Origin: Styela clava
Taxonomy: Eukaryota; Chordata; Ascidiacea; Stolidobranchia; Styelidae
Length of the DNA: 64,000 bases
NCBI RefSeq assembly: GCF_964204865.1
Contig: NC_135258.1
Location: 15,305,001 to 15,369,000, forward strand
Direction of reading: 5' to 3'
The position numbers and the translations under genes were made by a program. This document shows positions 59,817 through 64,000 of the stretch, piece after piece (the first letter of the stretch is position 1; every line of letters begins with the position of its first letter). The notes under the pieces are model-generated. The model saw nothing but the letters and a program-made list of their open reading frames with translations. It was not told the origin of the DNA and did no database searches.

Positions 59817-60490
59817 TTTAATTGCTAAGTGTTGAATTAACGCTAAATTAACACGGGATTCAAAAGATGAATTCAAAGTTACTGATACAGTGACCATCGA
59901 TTTTCGATGTGGCCTGAAACTGCTTGAAAGTTTTCAGCTAACTAACTTATAACAACTTCTATTTTAACCGACGTAATTTAACCTATTTTCTCTTGAAATT
60001 ATTTTTTCTGCATGTTCACTGTTTTTGAGTCTCTGTTTTAGGTTTTACTCAAAATACTACAACGACGAAGCACGCTGGTCGCGGGCTTTACTTAGACAAG
60101 TTCTAAATATGTTATTTCAGCTTCAAATATTTGTTCTAGTTGCGCAAATATTCAACTAAGTAAAAACTTAATATACATATATATTATTATCATGGTAACA
60201 ATACTAAAAAGTGTACCGCGCTAATATGTAATTTATCATTTTAGGATCTCTATCTTGGGACCCGGTGTTTATTATGTGTAGATTCTAATGTTAATATTTG
60301 CAGAGTTGTTTGCATTTTGCAAGAATTTCTGCTGAACATGCGATCCATTTACTTTCAGTAAAAGTATATCATATGTCGAGTATGGACAACGGATCGCCTT
60401 GTCGTTGGTCAAATATTGACTAAGCTGAAAAGGTAAGCCATATTCATTTATCAATATTTCATGAAATATATGGTATGTGGATAAGAGCAA

Positions 60491-60524
<34 letters not shown>

Positions 60525-62188
60525 ATTAAAATATTATGGATATTGTGTATCAAATATTATATAAATTACATATTTGGCATATGCTATATATATATACTAT
60601 ATTATGCTAAATTGAAAATACATTAGTGTTGAAATACGTCGAACTGGCCTTGGGCTACATAGCAAACAAAGGTTTTTCGACACGGAGTGTACATGCATGG
60701 ATCGTTGTGTTAAATTCTTATTGTTGCTAAGCTTGTTGTTTTTTTTGTTTTTTTTGTTGTTGGGTGATTGCTGTTTCGGGAGAAATCGCGGATTTCAATA
60801 GCAGATTATGTAATACATTTAAATCCTCAATACAAGTATACAATATGTGATATTACTAATTTACGTCGATATCAAAAGCAGTAATAAAAATGCAAGCAAC
60901 TCTTGAGCGCGAGCGGAAAAATACACCAGTTTCAGCAAAAAAGTTCGATGAAGTGATTTTTACGTCGTTTCATCTTGCCTCGAAAAAAAAAAGGATGGAA
61001 CTTTAAGGAGTAAGGACTAATTGTCAATGCGACTTACATTATCCGTGTCACTGTTTTTATAGATAACACTACAGTTGTGACATCAAGAACCAAAACTTTA
61101 ATATTCGCTGGGACTCGAACCTAAATCGAGTCTAGGATGACTTGTAATTTGGCTCGACTCGCAATAAAGGGACCTAGAAGCTTCATCAGGTCGAATACCT
61201 TGGCTTAGATGACAGTAGGCCAGTTCCTTCACACCCAACTCTCGGACGACGCTTGAGAACCCTCCAAGTTCCAGATTTATTCAACACTGAATTGCGTAGA
61301 ATGCTAAATGCTAATCGACTCAATTTACAATTATATATGATGAATAAAATATTTCATAGTAGAATACAGTTCACAGCCACAGACATCGTCACAGCAAAAT
61401 GAAATCTACACAAGTATATGCCATAAACAAGCACTGTAATGAATATGCTATCAAAATGTATAGCAGAAATGGTACATCTAAAAATAAAACTCATTTGAAT
61501 GCATTTAAAGCAGGAAACATAAAAACGCCATAAACTCGAGGGAAAATAATATGGGTCGATATTTAGTGGTGAAATTTGTGTGGAATTGGCACGAACCTGT
61601 TCTTGGAATATGATAATTAGCGAACCCGTTCTTCTTCTTTTTTGTGTGTAAAGGGTGTCATGTTAATGTAGCTTGAGTAGCAACATACAAACATTATTAG
61701 TGAGTTCGATACAAAAGACAACCTGTTCCTAAAATATTGAATCCCACCACTTTTCACAGCCTTTAGAATAAATATATATATATTGCATCATGCATTTTAG
61801 AACCAATTATGCCAATGATGTTCTCATGACGATCGCTGATGAAATCTTTGTAGGCTTTTCCATCTCAAATCTAACACTATAGTTGCTATTATTATATTAT
61901 ATATACGGGGAAATATTTTTTTACATGTAATTGTCTTACAATTGTTTTGCTAGCCCTTCATATTATAACGTTGATAGGTAAAAGATTGCTTGAGATTTAT
62001 AATTACCATCTGTATATATATATATTGTGCAGATAAAAATGAAATAAAAATGCTGTGTATGTAGGTAAAGTAATAAAAAGAATGAATTCAATCATGATCG
62101 GATTCCACGTCAAAACATTTTGTCACGTTTCGATTCGAGCTATACAGTGTAACTGCACGAGCTTCGATAGTGACATACAAGTATTTTT
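59817..62188. other. Intergenic between P450 and the right-hand gene
   Basis: I see no exon or RNA gene. It holds a partial R1-like segment near 60.67-60.78 kb (GTGTACATGCATGGATCG followed by a T-rich run, as at 780) and TA tracts. It should include the P450 promoter and the 3' end of the gene at 62189. Confidence 0.5.
60494..60521. repeat. (TA)n microsatellite
   Basis: An uninterrupted AT alternation of 14 units. Confidence 0.9.
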
Positions 62189-63999
62189 TTATCTTTCATT
62201 TTTTGTTGTAAATGAGGTTTCTTCTACATCTGACTCCTTCTCATTCGAATTTTCGTAAACTCTCTTTTCAACGTCAGATTTTCGGTTTTTAATTGCACTG
62301 GTCAATCGTTTTGCAGTTTGAGTATTTGCATCATGCGTGTCTCTAAGTTTCCTGGATTGCTTTGTTGTCGGTTTTGTATTTGAACGATCTGGCTCATTTT
62401 TGTGAAATAACGTACGTCGTACTAAAAGTGTTTGTTGTTTTTCTGTCAATTTATTATTGTTTCCCGAGTCGTTGAATGCATTTCCCCGGGGCTCTGGTCC
62501 ATTTCCAGTACCCGCAACACCTTTAGCATTCAATTCATCTATTATTCGAGTTAATTCATTTGTAACATTTTCATACCCTTCACATTCACTCAGCAACATG
62601 CGCAATGTCTTTTCTATGTTTACTTTTCGACGGTCAAAATCATTTAAAACGCGAGTAAATCCTATCATTATCTTGTCGTATCTATAGCTGATGTCAAGTA
62701 GACTTGTAGCTTGTGCTTCATTCATAACTTTTTGTAACCTGACACGTTTTTTCAATTTCAATTTTTCAGAGAGATCCATCATTGTTTCCCATGCATCATT
62801 TTCTATTTTATAATTTTTAATGAGTGTTAATGTATCGTCTTCATCGTCTCTTGAGCAGCTGTCTGATAGTTGCAACAATGAACTTTTGATAACTGCTATG
62901 TCTGCAAGATCTTTTCTAGTTGCATCTTCCTCATTACTTAAACTCATTTGCATCCAGAGTAATAAAATTCGAGATCTTGCACCGGGTTCACCATTACATA
63001 CATTGAGAAGTATTTTCCATTTCTCATTTTCCGAATCTTTTTCCTGGATGGAATCGAGACGATTGTATACGGCTTGGATGAATGCATCCTTTTTAAAGCA
63101 ATATTTTGCAAATATATCCACTACTTTCATCACACTGGTATTATTGGTATTCATAATTTGTAGCTTTTCGCGCATCAGCCTTCTTATAGCTAATTGAGCA
63201 AGCAAAATATCAATTTCATTTTCACCCAGCTCCAAACTATTACCAACAAAATCTTTTGCGTTAATTTTTTTTGCCATCTTCATAAAACACTTTTTTTTTT
63301 CGACTGACAGGGTATTGCTCAGAATATATCGAGCTGCGGTAAATACGAACGTGGGCCGGTTTTCTGATTTCTTGAGCGCATGATATAATAAGGAGCCCAA
63401 TGGTCCATTTTCGTCCGTTATATCTGAATATTCTTTCACAGATATACCATTTGTGTCATTAATTTGGCTACCTTTGTGATCTGTGGGTACATAACTGTTG
63501 AGCAATTCAACTAAAAGTATCCACTCCCCCTCATTGTAAAATAATTAGCCCATTTTTCTACATTTGCCCATTCAAAAATTCGAAGATGCGAAATTTTAGC
63601 TGCCAATTTTTTCAGGTAACTTCTGTATTCATGTAATTTCATGCCACCTTCTTTGAAATTCTTAGTTTTCTTCATATGATCCTCCAAACAACCCAGCCGT
63701 TCTTTGAATATGCATAATGGAATCAACGGTACATTGACACCAACGGTGTTATTCGAAATATAGTTTCTTTTTTCCTCTTGCTGTTTCGTCAATTTCCTAA
63801 TCTCAAAGTAATCTTCTACAAGAGTAGATGAACTTCCATCGTGCACGTAATATCTCATGCAATTAGAATTGTTGAGTAATATCTTTAATGTTTGAAGTTT
63901 TATTTTTGGTACTAGGGCATAATACAAAATTGATCTATGAGTTTCGTAAGAATTTTCAATTTCGTTCAAACTGACACCTTTTTTTCCAAGACTCCTTGT
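62189..63999 (-). CDS. Unrecognised long reading frame, partial, with apparent frameshift
   Basis: A minus-strand frame is open from the window edge to a stop at 63511-63513, and a second frame runs on to a stop at 62189. They overlap around a run of five C at 63526-63530. One extra base there would join them into about 600 residues without introns (…YFTMRGEWILLVELL…). I recognise no family. The protein is helical and Lys/Glu-rich, with possible coiled-coil stretches (KLKLKKRVRLQKVMNEAQ) and a polar, basic, probably disordered C-terminus. There is no signal peptide or membrane span in view. The break could be a sequencing error, a real frameshift in a pseudogene, or a very short intron. Confidence 0.55.
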
Positions 64000-64000
64000 C

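Overview
The window is nuclear DNA of an animal. It is AT-rich and intron-rich, with GT-AG introns, a metazoan-type Nop56 gene, a CYP2-clan P450 with a nine-exon layout, a rhodopsin-like GPCR and many small hAT-type elements. Gene density and short introns would suit an invertebrate deuterostome such as an ascidian, but nothing here proves the species. Gene models were built by hand from reading frames and splice sites; exon phases join in frame across every complete model.

Layout. 1-8.65 kb: nested hAT elements, then a near-perfect 3.17-kb tandem duplication whose unit carries the first exon of a GPCR. 8.2-13.25 kb (+): an intact nine-exon GPCR (360 aa). 13.6-15.3 kb: a decayed copy of the 3' end of a lectin-like receptor. 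15.8-17.8 kb: a decayed copy of the GPCR. 18.5-33.45 kb (-): a 22-exon gene (922 aa) with five mannose-6-phosphate-receptor-like (MRH-like) modules, one membrane span and a short tail. 36.6-39.3 kb (-): a six-exon, single-module relative (271 aa). 40.8-44.2 kb: hAT elements and a tRNA-like SINE. 44.67-52.94 kb (+): Nop56 (12 exons, 708 aa) with a candidate box C/D snoRNA in intron 3. 55.07-59.82 kb (-): a CYP2-like P450 (486 aa). 62.19 kb to the right edge (-): an unrecognised long reading frame with one apparent frameshift.

How it fits together. The GPCR and the five-module receptor lie tail to tail and were duplicated together. In one duplicate the GPCR survives and the receptor has decayed; in the other the reverse. 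The most interesting content is the MRH-like pair. All six modules keep candidate Gln, Glu and Tyr positions of the sugar-binding tetrad known from mannose-6-phosphate receptors, and five of six keep the Arg. The one-module and multi-module forms side by side parallel the CD-MPR and CI-MPR arrangement of vertebrates. Nop56 (box C/D snoRNP core) and the P450 are unrelated neighbours.
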